A program made the translations under genes and the position numbers. A stretch of DNA of 28,207 nt, from positions 1 to 28,207 of the forward strand of contig JAGLCE010000020.1 of assembly GCA_023146365.1 (NCBI GenBank), written 5' to 3'. The DNA is from Endozoicomonadaceae bacterium. GTDB lineage: Bacteria > Pseudomonadota > Gammaproteobacteria > Pseudomonadales > Endozoicomonadaceae. Each line of letters opens with the position of its first letter. The stretch's first letter is position 1. Positions 8,235 to 16,683 of this stretch are shown in pieces. The notes under the pieces are model-generated. The model ran no database searches. It worked only from the letters and a program-made list of their open reading frames with translations, and was not told where the DNA came from.

Positions 8235-8267
8235 AATGTTGAATGTTGAATGTTGAATGTTGAATGT
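8235..8267. repeat. Tandem heptamer AATGTTG, about 4.7 units
   Basis: Four full copies of AATGTTG plus a partial fifth lie 80-110 bases in front of the pfkA ATG, within its likely promoter region. Seven-base units can change in number by slippage. Confidence 0.9.
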
Positions 8268-8632
8268 CGTGCAGAAGGTATTTCACGTAACCAGAGAGAG
8301 CTATCGGCGCAGGCCAAGTGACCAAGGGTCATTAATCGCTATGTAAAATTAGCCAGAAAAGAGCAGCACAAAATCCTATTTTATGAGATGAGTAATCTGC
8401 GTCCTGCTATATTGAATCGATTTTATCTTTGTCTGTTTACGATGGTTTTATGGCTGTCAATGGATGGTGGGGTGGCTCTAGGTAGTAGCTTGTTGTCGCG
8501 GGCGTTATTCGTTTCGCTGATAGAATCCATGCCCAGTACTGATGGTGAGGAACTTTTCTCGTTAATGATTGTCTGTGTAGTGATGAATCAGGTAATCCGG
8601 TGAGTATTTTCGGTCTACTGATCGGGTGCTCA

Positions 8633-8662
8633 TGGACTGCATTTTAAACCTTCTGTTATAAC
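8633..8662 (+). promoter_or_regulatory. Candidate sigma-70 promoter for potGHI
   Basis: TGGACT (four of six matches to the -35 consensus) is followed after 18 bases by TATAAC (five of six matches to the -10). It lies about 50 bases before the chosen potG start. Weak evidence from sequence alone. Confidence 0.35.
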
Positions 8663-8714
8663 CGCGTTGTCAGCTGACGCATTTAAGGTGTCATCTGAAT
8701 GGAGACGTATTTTC

Positions 8715-9854
8715 ATGCCAGTAACGTCCAACTTTTACAAGAAAAAATTAAGTGCTCGAGAAAAGAAGGAGGTGCTTTTGCGCATCGACCGAGTCAGCAA
8801 GCACTTTGGTGAAACTGTGGCGGTGGATGATGTCAGTCTGACCATCAATAAGGGTGAGATCTTTGCCCTGTTGGGTGCTTCCGGTTCGGGTAAGACGGCT
8901 CTGTTGCGGATTCTTGCCGGGTTTGAAAAGCCTTCCGAGGGTCGTATTTTTCTGGATGATCGGGTTATTACCGATTTGCCGCCTTACGAGCGTCCCATTA
9001 ATATGATGTTCCAGTCGTACGCGCTGTTTCCTCATATGACGGTTGAGCAGAATGTGGCGTTTGGCTTGAAGCAGGATCGCTTGCCGAAGGCGGAAATTGC
9101 CGATCACGTAGCAGAACTGCTGAAAATGGTACGTATGAGGCAATATGCTCGACGCAAACCACATCAGTTGTCCGGTGGGCAGCGTCAGCGAGTGGCGATG
9201 GCACGCAGTCTGGCCAAGCGTCCCAAGTTATTATTGCTGGATGAACCCATGGGTGCGCTTGATAAACAGCTTCGAACCCAGATGCAACTGGAAGTGGTGG
9301 AGATTCTGGAAACGGTGGGCGTCACCTGCTTGATGGTGACCCACGATCAGGAAGAGGCTATGACCATGGCCGATCGTATCGGCATTATGGATGCGGGCTG
9401 GATCGTTCAGACCGGAACCCCCATGGATATCTATGAAACACCGAACTGTCGTATGACGGCGGAATTCATCGGTTCCATCAATATTTTCCAGGGTGAGATT
9501 GTTTACGAAGCGGCGGATCACGTCATTATCGACAGTGAAAGTCTGCCGGTACCGGTTCGAATTGGCCACGGTATCACGACTTCATTGGAAGAGCGGAAGG
9601 TTTGGGTGGCCGTTCGTCCGGAAAAAATTGTCGTGGCTATTGAGAAGCCCGCTGAGGAGTATAACTGGGCTAAAGGGGTGGTCGCGAATATCGCCTACTT
9701 GGGCGCACACTCTGTGTATTATGTGGAGTTGCCTTCCGGAAAAGTGATTCAGTGTAACATGGCGAACGTGGCGCGTACCGCCGACCACCCGAATTGGGAT
9801 GATGAAGTGTATGTCTTCTGGGATTCCACTAGCAGTGTGGTGCTGAACTCATGA
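8715..9854 (+). CDS. potG: Polyamine-type ABC importer ATPase (PotG/PotA-like)
   Basis: This 379-residue ATPase energises the permeases encoded next to it. It shows Walker A GASGSGKT (54-61), the Q loop in FQSYALFPHMTVEQNVAFGL (99-118), signature LSGGQ (152-156), Walker B LLLLDEP (172-178) and the switch His (210). The C-terminal 130 residues form a TOBE-type regulatory domain (VRPEKIVV...). Length matches PotG (377 in E. coli). I chose the ATG at 8715 because GGAG lies ten bases upstream; a TTG at 8667 would add 16 residues without support. Its stop overlaps the next start as ATGA. Putrescine is the likely substrate by similarity to PotFGHI; spermidine is possible. Confidence 0.92.
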   Translation: MPVTSNFYKKKLSAREKKEVLLRIDRVSKHFGETVAVDDVSLTINKGEIFALLGASGSGKTALLRILAGFEKPSEGRIFLDDRVITDLPPYERPINMMFQSYALFPHMTVEQNVAFGLKQDRLPKAEIADHVAELLKMVRMRQYARRKPHQLSGGQRQRVAMARSLAKRPKLLLLDEPMGALDKQLRTQMQLEVVEILETVGVTCLMVTHDQEEAMTMADRIGIMDAGWIVQTGTPMDIYETPNCRMTAEFIGSINIFQGEIVYEAADHVIIDSESLPVPVRIGHGITTSLEERKVWVAVRPEKIVVAIEKPAEEYNWAKGVVANIAYLGAHSVYYVELPSGKVIQCNMANVARTADHPNWDDEVYVFWDSTSSVVLNS

Positions 9855-10765
9855 AGTGGTTAATGAGCTTGCATGAATTGAGGGGCGGTTTTGGCCGAGG
9901 GCTGATGATTGGAACCCCTTATCTGTGGCTTGCGCTGTTCTTTCTGGCGCCGCTTGCGATCGTCTTGAAAATTAGCTTTGCCTATTCCGAGATTGCGATA
10001 CCGCCTTATTCAGAGATCTTCCAGTATGCTGATGAAGCGCTGACTATTGTTCTCAATCTCGGTAATTACCTGCTCCTGACGGAGGATGCGTTGTATGTTT
10101 CGGCGTACCTAGCTTCTGTGAAAATGGCATTCATTGCAGCGTGTGTTTGCTTATTTCTGGGGTATCCCATGGCTTATGCCATGTCGCGTGCATCGAAGCG
10201 GTACCAGGCGCTGTTGGTGTTGCTGATACTGCTGCCGTCATGGACATCATTTCTGATTCGGATCTATGCCTGGATGGGAATTCTGAAAAACAATGGTCTG
10301 CTGAATAACTTCCTGATGTGGTTGGGGGTGATTGATCATCCACTGATCATTATGAACACGAATCTGGCTGTATACATTGGTATTGTGTACGCCTATCTGC
10401 CGTTCATGGTGTTACCGCTGTATGCAAACTTGGTGAAGTTGGATAACTCACTGCTGGAATCGGCTCAGGATCTGGGTGCACGTCCGTGGGAGTCGTTTTT
10501 CCGAGTGACGTTACCATTATCTCGCAGCGGTATTGTTGCAGGTTTTATGTTGGTATTTATCCCTGCTGTGGGAGAGGTGGTCATTCCGCAGCTTCTGGGC
10601 GGATCGGAAACGCTGATGATCGGTAAAGTGCTATGGGAGGAATTTTTTAATAACCGTGACTGGCCGGTGGCTTCGGCACTGGCGATGGTGATGTTGCTGA
10701 TTCTGCTATTACCCATTGCACTGTTTAATCATTTTCACTCCCGTGAACTGGAGGGCGAACGATGA
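9851..10765 (+). CDS. potH: Polyamine-type ABC importer permease 1 (PotH/PotB-like)
   Basis: This 304-residue inner-membrane protein has about six hydrophobic helices, the first from residue about 23. The cytoplasmic EAA loop, which docks on the ATPase, reads ESAQDLGARPWESFFRVTLP, the binding-protein-dependent transport consensus. PTGxGEVxxPxLxGG is seen here as PAVGEVVIPQLLGG, typical of PotH. It overlaps the ATPase gene and the next permease gene by four bases (ATGA), so the three genes should be translated together. Substrate by family: putrescine or another polyamine. Confidence 0.9.
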   Translation: MKWLMSLHELRGGFGRGLMIGTPYLWLALFFLAPLAIVLKISFAYSEIAIPPYSEIFQYADEALTIVLNLGNYLLLTEDALYVSAYLASVKMAFIAACVCLFLGYPMAYAMSRASKRYQALLVLLILLPSWTSFLIRIYAWMGILKNNGLLNNFLMWLGVIDHPLIIMNTNLAVYIGIVYAYLPFMVLPLYANLVKLDNSLLESAQDLGARPWESFFRVTLPLSRSGIVAGFMLVFIPAVGEVVIPQLLGGSETLMIGKVLWEEFFNNRDWPVASALAMVMLLILLLPIALFNHFHSRELEGER

Positions 10766-11595
10766 AACTGCGTTTGTCATTCGCCAACCTGATGCTGGTA
10801 GCTGGATTGATTTTCTTGTACGTACCGATGCTAATACTGGTGATTTTCTCATTCAACGAGTCGCGTCTGGTGACGATTTGGGGCGGATTTTCCGGTAAGT
10901 GGTATCTGGAGCTATTTCGGGACGATCAGATGATGGTTGCTGTCTGGAACAGTCTGAAAATTGCTTTTTGGGCGGCGTCCATGGCCGTCGTGTTAGGAGC
11001 CATGTCAGCCTATATCATGATGCGTTTTACCCGTTTTCGTGGCAAGACACTGTTTAGTAGCATGATCACGGGGTTGCTGGTTATGCCTGATGTCATCATT
11101 GGCCTGTCACTGTTGCTACTATTTGTGTTTATGGCTCAAAGCATTGGCTGGCCGCAGGACCGTGGTATGCTAACGATCTGGATTGCCCATGTGACATTTT
11201 GTACGGCCTATGTGACGATTGTTGTGTCATCACGACTGCGGGACGTAGATGTCTCCATTGAAGAGGCCGCCATGGATCTGGGGGCTTCACCGCTGAAAAC
11301 CTTCTTCCTGATCACCGTTCCGATGATGATACCGGCTTTGTCTGCCGGCTGGTTGTTGTCGTTTACCTTGTCGCTGGATGACCTGGTGATCGCAAGCTTT
11401 GTCTCTGGACCCGGCTCAACAACGCTGCCTATGGTGGTTTTTTCATCCGTGAGGCTGGGTGTTACACCCAAAATCAATGCGTTGGCGACCCTGGTAATCC
11501 TGATCGTCTCTTTGGCTGCCTTTATTGCTTGGTGGCTGGCCAGACGCGTCGATCTTCAGCAATGGGAAGCGTTGAAAGGTGTGGAGGAGCGGTAA
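10762..11595 (+). CDS. potI: Polyamine-type ABC importer permease 2 (PotI/PotC-like)
   Basis: This 277-residue partner permease has an N-terminal helix (FANLMLVAGLIFLYVPMLIL), then NSLKIAFWAA at the start of the transport domain. Its EAA loop reads EEAAMDLGASPLKTFFLITVP, and SLDDLVIASFVSGPGSTTLP is characteristic of PotI/PotC. Length matches E. coli PotI (281). It ends the operon. The periplasmic binding protein normally encoded with these genes (PotF/PotD) is not in the window, so it must be elsewhere if the importer works. Confidence 0.9.
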   Translation: MKLRLSFANLMLVAGLIFLYVPMLILVIFSFNESRLVTIWGGFSGKWYLELFRDDQMMVAVWNSLKIAFWAASMAVVLGAMSAYIMMRFTRFRGKTLFSSMITGLLVMPDVIIGLSLLLLFVFMAQSIGWPQDRGMLTIWIAHVTFCTAYVTIVVSSRLRDVDVSIEEAAMDLGASPLKTFFLITVPMMIPALSAGWLLSFTLSLDDLVIASFVSGPGSTTLPMVVFSSVRLGVTPKINALATLVILIVSLAAFIAWWLARRVDLQQWEALKGVEER

Positions 11596-11725
11596 TCGTT
11601 AGGTAGCAGGTAGTCTTGACAAGCCCACAACGTACTGATTATTAGTGACGATATAAGGTTGTCGTGCAAAGGTCTTTCAGGCTATCTATCCCCGTATGAG
11701 TTTCTCACGGGCAAGCGTGTGTCGC

Positions 11726-12823
11726 TTATGTTGTGCATCTAGGAACTCTCAGTGCCTGAAACAGTTGTTGCCCATCTAACATGATTTTAACAAGCTCCTT
11801 TATTGAGTGCGAATCAAAGATATTCGTATCTGGAATGATTGATGGCGACATTTTTTCGATCATCAGCAAACCATTAAATGACATGCAAATACTCCTTGCA
11901 TTACCATCAGGAAATGGATGACTCATCTGAATATTTCGACAAACTTCAGCTATTGCTGTTATAATCAGATGTTGACGTTCCTCTTGAGTATGTTTATGAT
12001 TAGCTTTAATATTTTTAATTTTTTTATTATAGGCATAAAAATACTCGGATACATAAATTCTATTTTCAGGTATTCTATGATTAATTCCAGCTACAGCATC
12101 AGATATAGTACAGTTGGGCTTGTGATCAGGTATTAGAGGATTAATAAGTCCACGTTCGATACAGCAGTTGCCTATATAGACCGGATATCGGTTTGCTATC
12201 CAAGAATGTTTCTTGTTTTTAATTAACTCTGAAATTTCCATAAAACCTTTTCTAGTGCAGTTATAACCCAAAATGAGGGGCACGCAGAAGACTTCTGAAA
12301 TATCAAGATGACACAGTGTGTCATTAGCGACGCCTTTAACGCTTAATTCATGAATCCTACTCAATTTTTTGAAGTTAAATTCTCCATTTGAAAGAATTTG
12401 TTTGAGTTTGATAAAAGTATTTAGCAGAGCCTTTGAATAACCTGATTCATTCTCATATATAAAAAAACCAAGTTCAGGATCCCAGTTTGTTTTGTCAATA
12501 AATAATCTGTACATCTCTCGAGCAGGAAATCCTGAAGTTAGTTCGTTTGAATCAAGATAAGATTGAACATTCGATACTATTTCTTTAATATCACCATTGA
12601 CTTTAATGATTTCATCAAGATTAAGATCGTTATATTTTAATTGAAGCAATTGAATGATTCTTTGATTCAATTCGATTGGAGGTTGAGATGTTGAGCTTTC
12701 CTGTGATGGCATTGGTCTATGGTAAAATTTATCTTTTGAAGATGCTGCGCTTGCCTCATCTGATTTGGAAGTGATATCGATACTGGGATGACAATATTCA
12801 GATTCACTATTGTTTATATTCAT
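11726..12823 (-). CDS. Fic-domain protein, probable protein-modifying effector or toxin
   Basis: The protein has 365 residues. Fic enzymes transfer AMP (or other phosphate-linked groups) to Ser, Thr or Tyr of target proteins. The active-site motif is HPFPDGNAR at 302-310: catalytic His302, acidic Asp306 and the anion-binding GN are present. The third Gly of the consensus is Ala. The final Arg of HxFx(D/E)GNGRxxR is replaced by Cys313. KKLSRIHELSVKGV (152-165) fits the first Fic helix, so the domain spans about 150-345. The N-terminal 50 residues are Ser-rich and look disordered, as in secreted effectors. No inhibitory (S/T)xxxE(G/N) motif and no antitoxin gene are seen. I start at the ATG at 12823, with AGGA six bases upstream; an ATG four codons earlier overlaps that ribosome site. 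The gene is more AT-rich than its neighbours, suggesting transfer. No signal peptide, so export would be by a type III/IV-like system. Confidence 0.85.
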   Translation of the reverse strand: MNINNSESEYCHPSIDITSKSDEASAASSKDKFYHRPMPSQESSTSQPPIELNQRIIQLLQLKYNDLNLDEIIKVNGDIKEIVSNVQSYLDSNELTSGFPAREMYRLFIDKTNWDPELGFFIYENESGYSKALLNTFIKLKQILSNGEFNFKKLSRIHELSVKGVANDTLCHLDISEVFCVPLILGYNCTRKGFMEISELIKNKKHSWIANRYPVYIGNCCIERGLINPLIPDHKPNCTISDAVAGINHRIPENRIYVSEYFYAYNKKIKNIKANHKHTQEERQHLIITAIAEVCRNIQMSHPFPDGNARSICMSFNGLLMIEKMSPSIIPDTNIFDSHSIKELVKIMLDGQQLFQALRVPRCTT

Positions 12824-13250
12824 AATAATCCTCATTTATGATTAGATGTAGATGTAGATGTAGATGTGATTAATGTTATATTCTTACACTTCGATTTTAA
12901 ATTTGTTATTAAGTTCATAAAAAATATAATGATGACGCTGCTAGTTCGGTACTTTTGCTTCGCAATCACTCATATTATGGAGAATCTCATGGATTCACTG
13001 ATTGTTATGGGTACAGCACAGTCATTCGCTAGGTGTTGGGTCTCGCATGATGGTATGTTGCTCTTAGATGCGTACCTCCCAAGTAATTTAATGGTTGCGT
13101 GTGCCTCAGTAGCGATATATACCCCAGGGCAAAAACATGATCATATATTAATCAGTCCAAGCACTTTCATCACGGCGAACCATCGAATACTGTTTCAATC
13201 GTCTGCTCCACAAAGATGATCAATCGCTGGTGAAGGCAGGCACGGCGGCG
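12824..13250. other. Intergenic region between fic and alr
   Basis: It holds the fic leader with a hexamer repeat at 12844-12867. A 117-codon GTG-started plus-strand frame at 12866-13219 exists, but it has no ribosome site, no family resemblance and starts inside the repeat, so I leave it uncalled. No clear terminator was seen for alr. Confidence 0.4.
12844..12867. repeat. Tandem hexamer AGATGT, four units, in the fic leader
   Basis: Four perfect copies of AGATGT lie 21-44 bases in front of the fic start codon, upstream of its ribosome site. Slippage here would change spacing between promoter and gene rather than the reading frame. Confidence 0.9.
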
Positions 13251-14339
13251 TCACTTCGAAGGTGTATCAATATAACTGAACTCAACCCGTTTAGTATTGC
13301 AGAATAGTTCATACGGGATGGTGCCAGCGTGTTGAGCCACTTCTGTGGCAGAGAGTTCAGCACCCCAGAGTGTCACTTTATCACCAATTTTTGCCTCTGG
13401 CATCTCAGTCAAGTCAATGGATATCATATCCATGGAGACCTTGCCCATAATGCGGGTGCGCTGACCGTTGATGATAACAGGGGCGCCGTTGGGGGTGTGG
13501 CGGGGATAGCCGTCTGCATAGCCGATAGCAACAACGCCAGAGCGCGTCGGGCGGCTTGTGGTATAGCCTGCGCTATAACCGATAGGCACATTGGTGGGCA
13601 GATTATGAATGGCGATAAGTTCGGATGATAACTCCATTACGGGCTTCAGTTGATCGGCTTTCGGATGGGTGACATTGAAAGGTGATGCGCCGTAAAGCAT
13701 CAGACCAGGGCGAATCAAGTCGCCATGAGCCTGGGGCCAGCCTAATACGCCAGATGAGTTGCACAGGCTGGTTTCACCGGGTAATTCTGAGATTGTTTTT
13801 TGAAAAAGGGTTAGCTGCTGGTGTGTGTAATCGCTGTCCAAATCATTAGCACAGGAAAAATGGGTCATGAAGACGATGCTACGGACTTTATCGCTCTCTT
13901 TTAGTGTTTGATAAGCACTGAGATAATCCTGAGAGAGAAAACCGATTCGGTTCATGCCGGAGTTCAGCTTTAACCAGATATCGAGCGGTTGTTGGTTTGG
14001 GTGGGCGAGGAGCATGTCAATCTGCTCTTGATGATGAATGACGATGCTCAGGTTGTATTGTTCAATGATCGGTAGCTCATCGGTAGAAAAGAAACCTTCC
14101 AGCAATAGAATGGATGTTTGTATGCCGTTGTGTCGCAACTCGCACGCTTCTTCAATACAGGCCACAGCCAGATAGTCAATGTGCTCGGACTCCAGCACTC
14201 TTGCGATTGTTAATGCACCGTGTCCGTAAGCGTTAGCTTTGACGACGCCAACCACCTTGCGCCCGCTTATCTGACGTGCAAAAGCGAGATTTTCTTTGAG
14301 GGCATGAAGATTGATAACGACTTGGGCAGGACGGCTCAT
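13251..14339 (-). CDS. alr: Alanine racemase
   Basis: This 362-residue PLP enzyme interconverts L- and D-alanine for peptidoglycan. PLP-binding Lys34 lies in VVGVVKANAYGHG. The second catalytic base, Tyr255, lies in PIGYSAGYTT. RPGLMLYGASP, AIGYADGYPR and GKVSMDM are all family signatures. The ATG at 14339 was chosen because the fold begins at once (MSRPAQVVINLHALKENL) and the length then fits the family. The open frame runs 46 codons further to 14477 but that part has no family counterpart. GGAG lies 12 bases before the chosen start, rather far. Alr and DadX cannot be told apart here; no dadA is adjacent, which favours Alr. Confidence 0.93.
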   Translation of the reverse strand: MSRPAQVVINLHALKENLAFARQISGRKVVGVVKANAYGHGALTIARVLESEHIDYLAVACIEEACELRHNGIQTSILLLEGFFSTDELPIIEQYNLSIVIHHQEQIDMLLAHPNQQPLDIWLKLNSGMNRIGFLSQDYLSAYQTLKESDKVRSIVFMTHFSCANDLDSDYTHQQLTLFQKTISELPGETSLCNSSGVLGWPQAHGDLIRPGLMLYGASPFNVTHPKADQLKPVMELSSELIAIHNLPTNVPIGYSAGYTTSRPTRSGVVAIGYADGYPRHTPNGAPVIINGQRTRIMGKVSMDMISIDLTEMPEAKIGDKVTLWGAELSATEVAQHAGTIPYELFCNTKRVEFSYIDTPSK

Positions 14340-14737
14340 TGAAATACAGGGCTCCGTTTCATAATGACTTTTTACGGTATGAAATACGTTGGAGACAGCA
14401 GAGAAACAGTGATCTATCGGCATTAAATCATAGGCTGAATGGTTGTTTATCACGATATTGACCGGAAGAGGAATCACTGATCGAAAACGTAATTAGTATT
14501 TATCTTAATGTCGACACGCTATATTGCCAGACCGTAGTTGGCCTTATAATAAGATACCAAGGATTTTTGAACAAGTTCGCACCGTACAAAGTTTTGTATC
14601 GTTAGTAGATTGGGTGTTACTGACCGATGAACATATTCACGCTAAGGCTTGTAGTCGAGCCGGCGCTATCTGTCTACTGCTCCATATCTAGTCTATGGAG
14701 TAGGCGAAAATAGCCGTAAATTGCAAAGATAAGCCGC
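14340..14737. other. Region between the PilZ gene and alr
   Basis: Both flanking genes read on the minus strand. The part next to alr is open in the alr frame but not family-like. A hairpin lies at 14677-14703. No further gene is seen. Confidence 0.4.
14677..14703 (-). terminator. Hairpin after the PilZ gene, possible weak terminator
   Basis: CTCCATA and TATGGAG pair perfectly around seven bases, and the stem extends to ten pairs with one G-T wobble. It lies about 35 bases beyond the PilZ stop on the minus strand. No T run follows, so it could be a Rho-dependent or processing structure rather than an intrinsic terminator. Confidence 0.3.
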
Positions 14738-15088
14738 TCAAAAATCGCGAATAAAATATTGTAGTGCGACGTTGTCCTGTTCCGAAATGCTGGTGATTTG
14801 GAAGCCTGCTCCGAAATCATGACTGAAACTGGATGGTTGGCACCATGCACACTTGGCGGAGACTTTAATAAGGTGATGTCCGGAGACTGAGATTGTGTTT
14901 GGTAACTCCAGAGTGAGGTTCAACTGTTGTTGCACTGTTATCTCTCGGATGCTCAGTAGCATGAAGCCCTCTCGTGAAATATCGAGGAGCTGCCCCAGTT
15001 TTTCTCCCGTGTTTGAATCGAAGACAAATGCAGTCTCATTAATCTGCTTCCGAGCATGGCGACGTTTTTCGATCTGTGTTTCGTTCAT
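14738..15088 (-). CDS. PilZ-domain protein (c-di-GMP receptor)
   Basis: This 116-residue single-domain protein has both c-di-GMP contacts of the PilZ family: RxxxR (Arg9 and Arg13 in RRHARKQ) and DxSxxG (36-41 in LDISREGF). The rest gives the expected beta-barrel pattern, ending with GAGFQI. Such proteins pass c-di-GMP signals to pili, flagella or polysaccharide synthesis. The partner is unknown here, and neither neighbour is a surface-structure gene. No clear ribosome site lies before the ATG. Confidence 0.88.
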   Translation of the reverse strand: MNETQIEKRRHARKQINETAFVFDSNTGEKLGQLLDISREGFMLLSIREITVQQQLNLTLELPNTISVSGHHLIKVSAKCAWCQPSSFSHDFGAGFQITSISEQDNVALQYFIRDF

Positions 15089-15609
15089 GAAATGACTACG
15101 TTGTTTCTAGTTAATTTAGTTATTCAGCGTAGTGGTTATGTCATCTGTTGGCAAGTGCTTCTACCGTAAAGGTGTGTTGACTGAAAATGTTAGTTAGTAG
15201 GAAACTCAGTGTGGGTGATGGCGGTCAATGCGTTGTTATAAGTCAGCGGTATTGCATTTTTGTTATGACTCTGAAATTCTATGCCAGAATGAATTCAATA
15301 ATAACCAACCATCATGATGAGGCGGGATGACGGTTTTTTCCATCTTGGAGTTCGTCAAAGCGTCAGTGCCAATGAGTGCATTTATCTTGTGGTGTGAGGA
15401 GGGAGCTCGTGATGCTCAGAACGTTATTCATGCGAAGCGTAATGATGTTTGTTTCACTGAAAGGGGTATTGAGCAGTAATATCATGACATTGAAATGTCG
15501 AATTTTTATCAATTCGGTAAGTAATCAATTCATCAATCTAGAGATGAGTGCATAATAGCCTGAAACAGTCATCGGAAAAGAAACAGTCATCGAAAAAACT
15601 GGGGGGTAT
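15089..15609. other. Intergenic region before the 2-oxoacid dehydrogenase operon
   Basis: It must hold the promoter of the operon at 15610. GACATT and AATGTC form a palindrome with a two-base centre at 15486-15499, a possible operator, though it does not match the PdhR site. A 50-codon frame at 15327-15479 (MTVFSILEFV...) has GAGG only four bases before its ATG and no family match; I do not call it. GGGGGG directly before 15610 is a strong ribosome site for the first gene. Confidence 0.4.
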
Positions 15610-16683
15610 ATGACGAAAACTCATGAAACCATGCCCTGGGTCCAGTACTTGAACGAGAAAGCGGCACTGACCCAGCCTCTTCCAAGGTGGGCCGAGCAGC
15701 CCGATACTCTGATTCAATACTATGAAACTATGGTATTTGCTCGGCAGGCGGATCAGAAAGCTGTTGCGCTACAGCGAACCGGCAAGATGGGAACTTATCC
15801 ATCTTGTCTCGGGCAGGAGGCTCAGGGCGTTGTTTATGGGACGCTGCTTGAACGTCGTGATGTACTGGTTCCCTATTATCGAGATCAGCCTGCGTTGGTG
15901 GCTCGTGGTGTCCGTTATGCGGATATCTACCGTTACTGGGGAGGCAATGAAGTGGGCAGTGCCTCTAAATCATACGGTCAGGATTTTCCTAATTGTGTTC
16001 CCATTGCAACGCAGGCGCCTCATGCCGCTGGTATTGCAACGGCCTTCAAAATTCGGGGTGAAGACCGAGTAGTCCTGACCGTTTGTGGGGATGGCGCCAC
16101 CTCCAAGGGTGACTTTCTCGAAGCACTGAATCTTGCTGGTGGATGGCAGCTACCAGTCATTTTCCTGATCAATAATAACCAGTGGGCGATATCCGTGCCG
16201 CGTAGCATTCAGTGTGGTGCGCCGACGTTGGCACAGAAGGGTATCGGTGCTGGACTGACATGCGTACAGGTGGATGGTAATGATGTCATCGCTCTGCATG
16301 AAGTGATCAGCGAAGCGATGAGTCGCGCTCGTAATAAGCGGGGTGCAACGGTGATTGAAGCCATCAGTTATCGACTGTCCGATCACACAACCGCTGACGA
16401 TGCCGCTCGCTATCGTTCTTCAGATGATCTTCGTGATGCTTGGGATAAAGAGCCGATCAAACGGTTGCGGGATTACCTGCATGGTCGGGGTGATTGGGGT
16501 CCAGAGAAAGAGACCGCGCTTCAGGTGCGAGTGGCGCAGCAGATACAGGAAGAAGTTGATGCTTACATGGCTACGCCATTGCCTAGTATTGATGATCTCT
16601 TTGACTACCAATATGCCAAATTGCCCAAGGGACTTGCCGAGCAGAAAGAAGAGATGAAGTTGGGGGGGGTCGGTCATGACTAA
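15610..16683 (+). CDS. pdhA: 2-oxoacid (probably pyruvate) dehydrogenase E1 alpha subunit
   Basis: This 357-residue thiamine-diphosphate subunit decarboxylates the oxoacid and passes the acyl group to the lipoyl arm of E2. The TPP/Mg site spans GDGATSKGDFLEALNLAG (160-177) to LINNN (186-190). GTYPSCLGQEAQGVVYG (61-77) and the phosphorylation-loop region YRLSDHTTADDAARYR are typical of the alpha2-beta2 type E1, unlike the single-chain AceE of E. coli. A strong GGGGGG site precedes the ATG. It overlaps the E1 beta start by eight bases. Pyruvate is the likely substrate by resemblance to Gram-positive-type PdhA; branched-chain oxoacids or acetoin remain possible. Confidence 0.9.
   Translation: MTKTHETMPWVQYLNEKAALTQPLPRWAEQPDTLIQYYETMVFARQADQKAVALQRTGKMGTYPSCLGQEAQGVVYGTLLERRDVLVPYYRDQPALVARGVRYADIYRYWGGNEVGSASKSYGQDFPNCVPIATQAPHAAGIATAFKIRGEDRVVLTVCGDGATSKGDFLEALNLAGGWQLPVIFLINNNQWAISVPRSIQCGAPTLAQKGIGAGLTCVQVDGNDVIALHEVISEAMSRARNKRGATVIEAISYRLSDHTTADDAARYRSSDDLRDAWDKEPIKRLRDYLHGRGDWGPEKETALQVRVAQQIQEEVDAYMATPLPSIDDLFDYQYAKLPKGLAEQKEEMKLGGVGHD

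Larger units (their letters stand above)
8157..8714. other. Intergenic region between divergent pfkA and potG
   Basis: It holds the upstream regions of both genes, the heptamer repeat at 8235-8267 and a candidate potG promoter at 8633-8662. A 71-codon plus-strand frame at 8388-8603 has a hydrophobic stretch but no good ribosome site or recognisable family, so I do not call it. Confidence 0.5.

Noticed and set aside
8235..8267. CRISPR-like array
   Set aside because: The units are seven bases and contiguous without spacers; no other array-like pattern was seen in the window.
8388..8603. 71-codon plus-strand frame between pfkA and potG with a hydrophobic stretch
   Set aside because: No convincing ribosome site, no family resemblance, and it is not a PotF remnant.
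8748..9164. 138-codon frame antisense to potG
   Set aside because: It is the mirror of a strongly conserved ATPase; similar long antisense frames occur under other conserved genes here.
12866..13219. 117-codon plus-strand frame upstream of fic
   Set aside because: It starts at a GTG inside the hexamer repeat, lacks a ribosome site and has no recognisable domain.
15327..15479. 50-codon frame before the pdh operon
   Set aside because: The GAGG before it is only four bases away and the product resembles nothing; kept only as a note.
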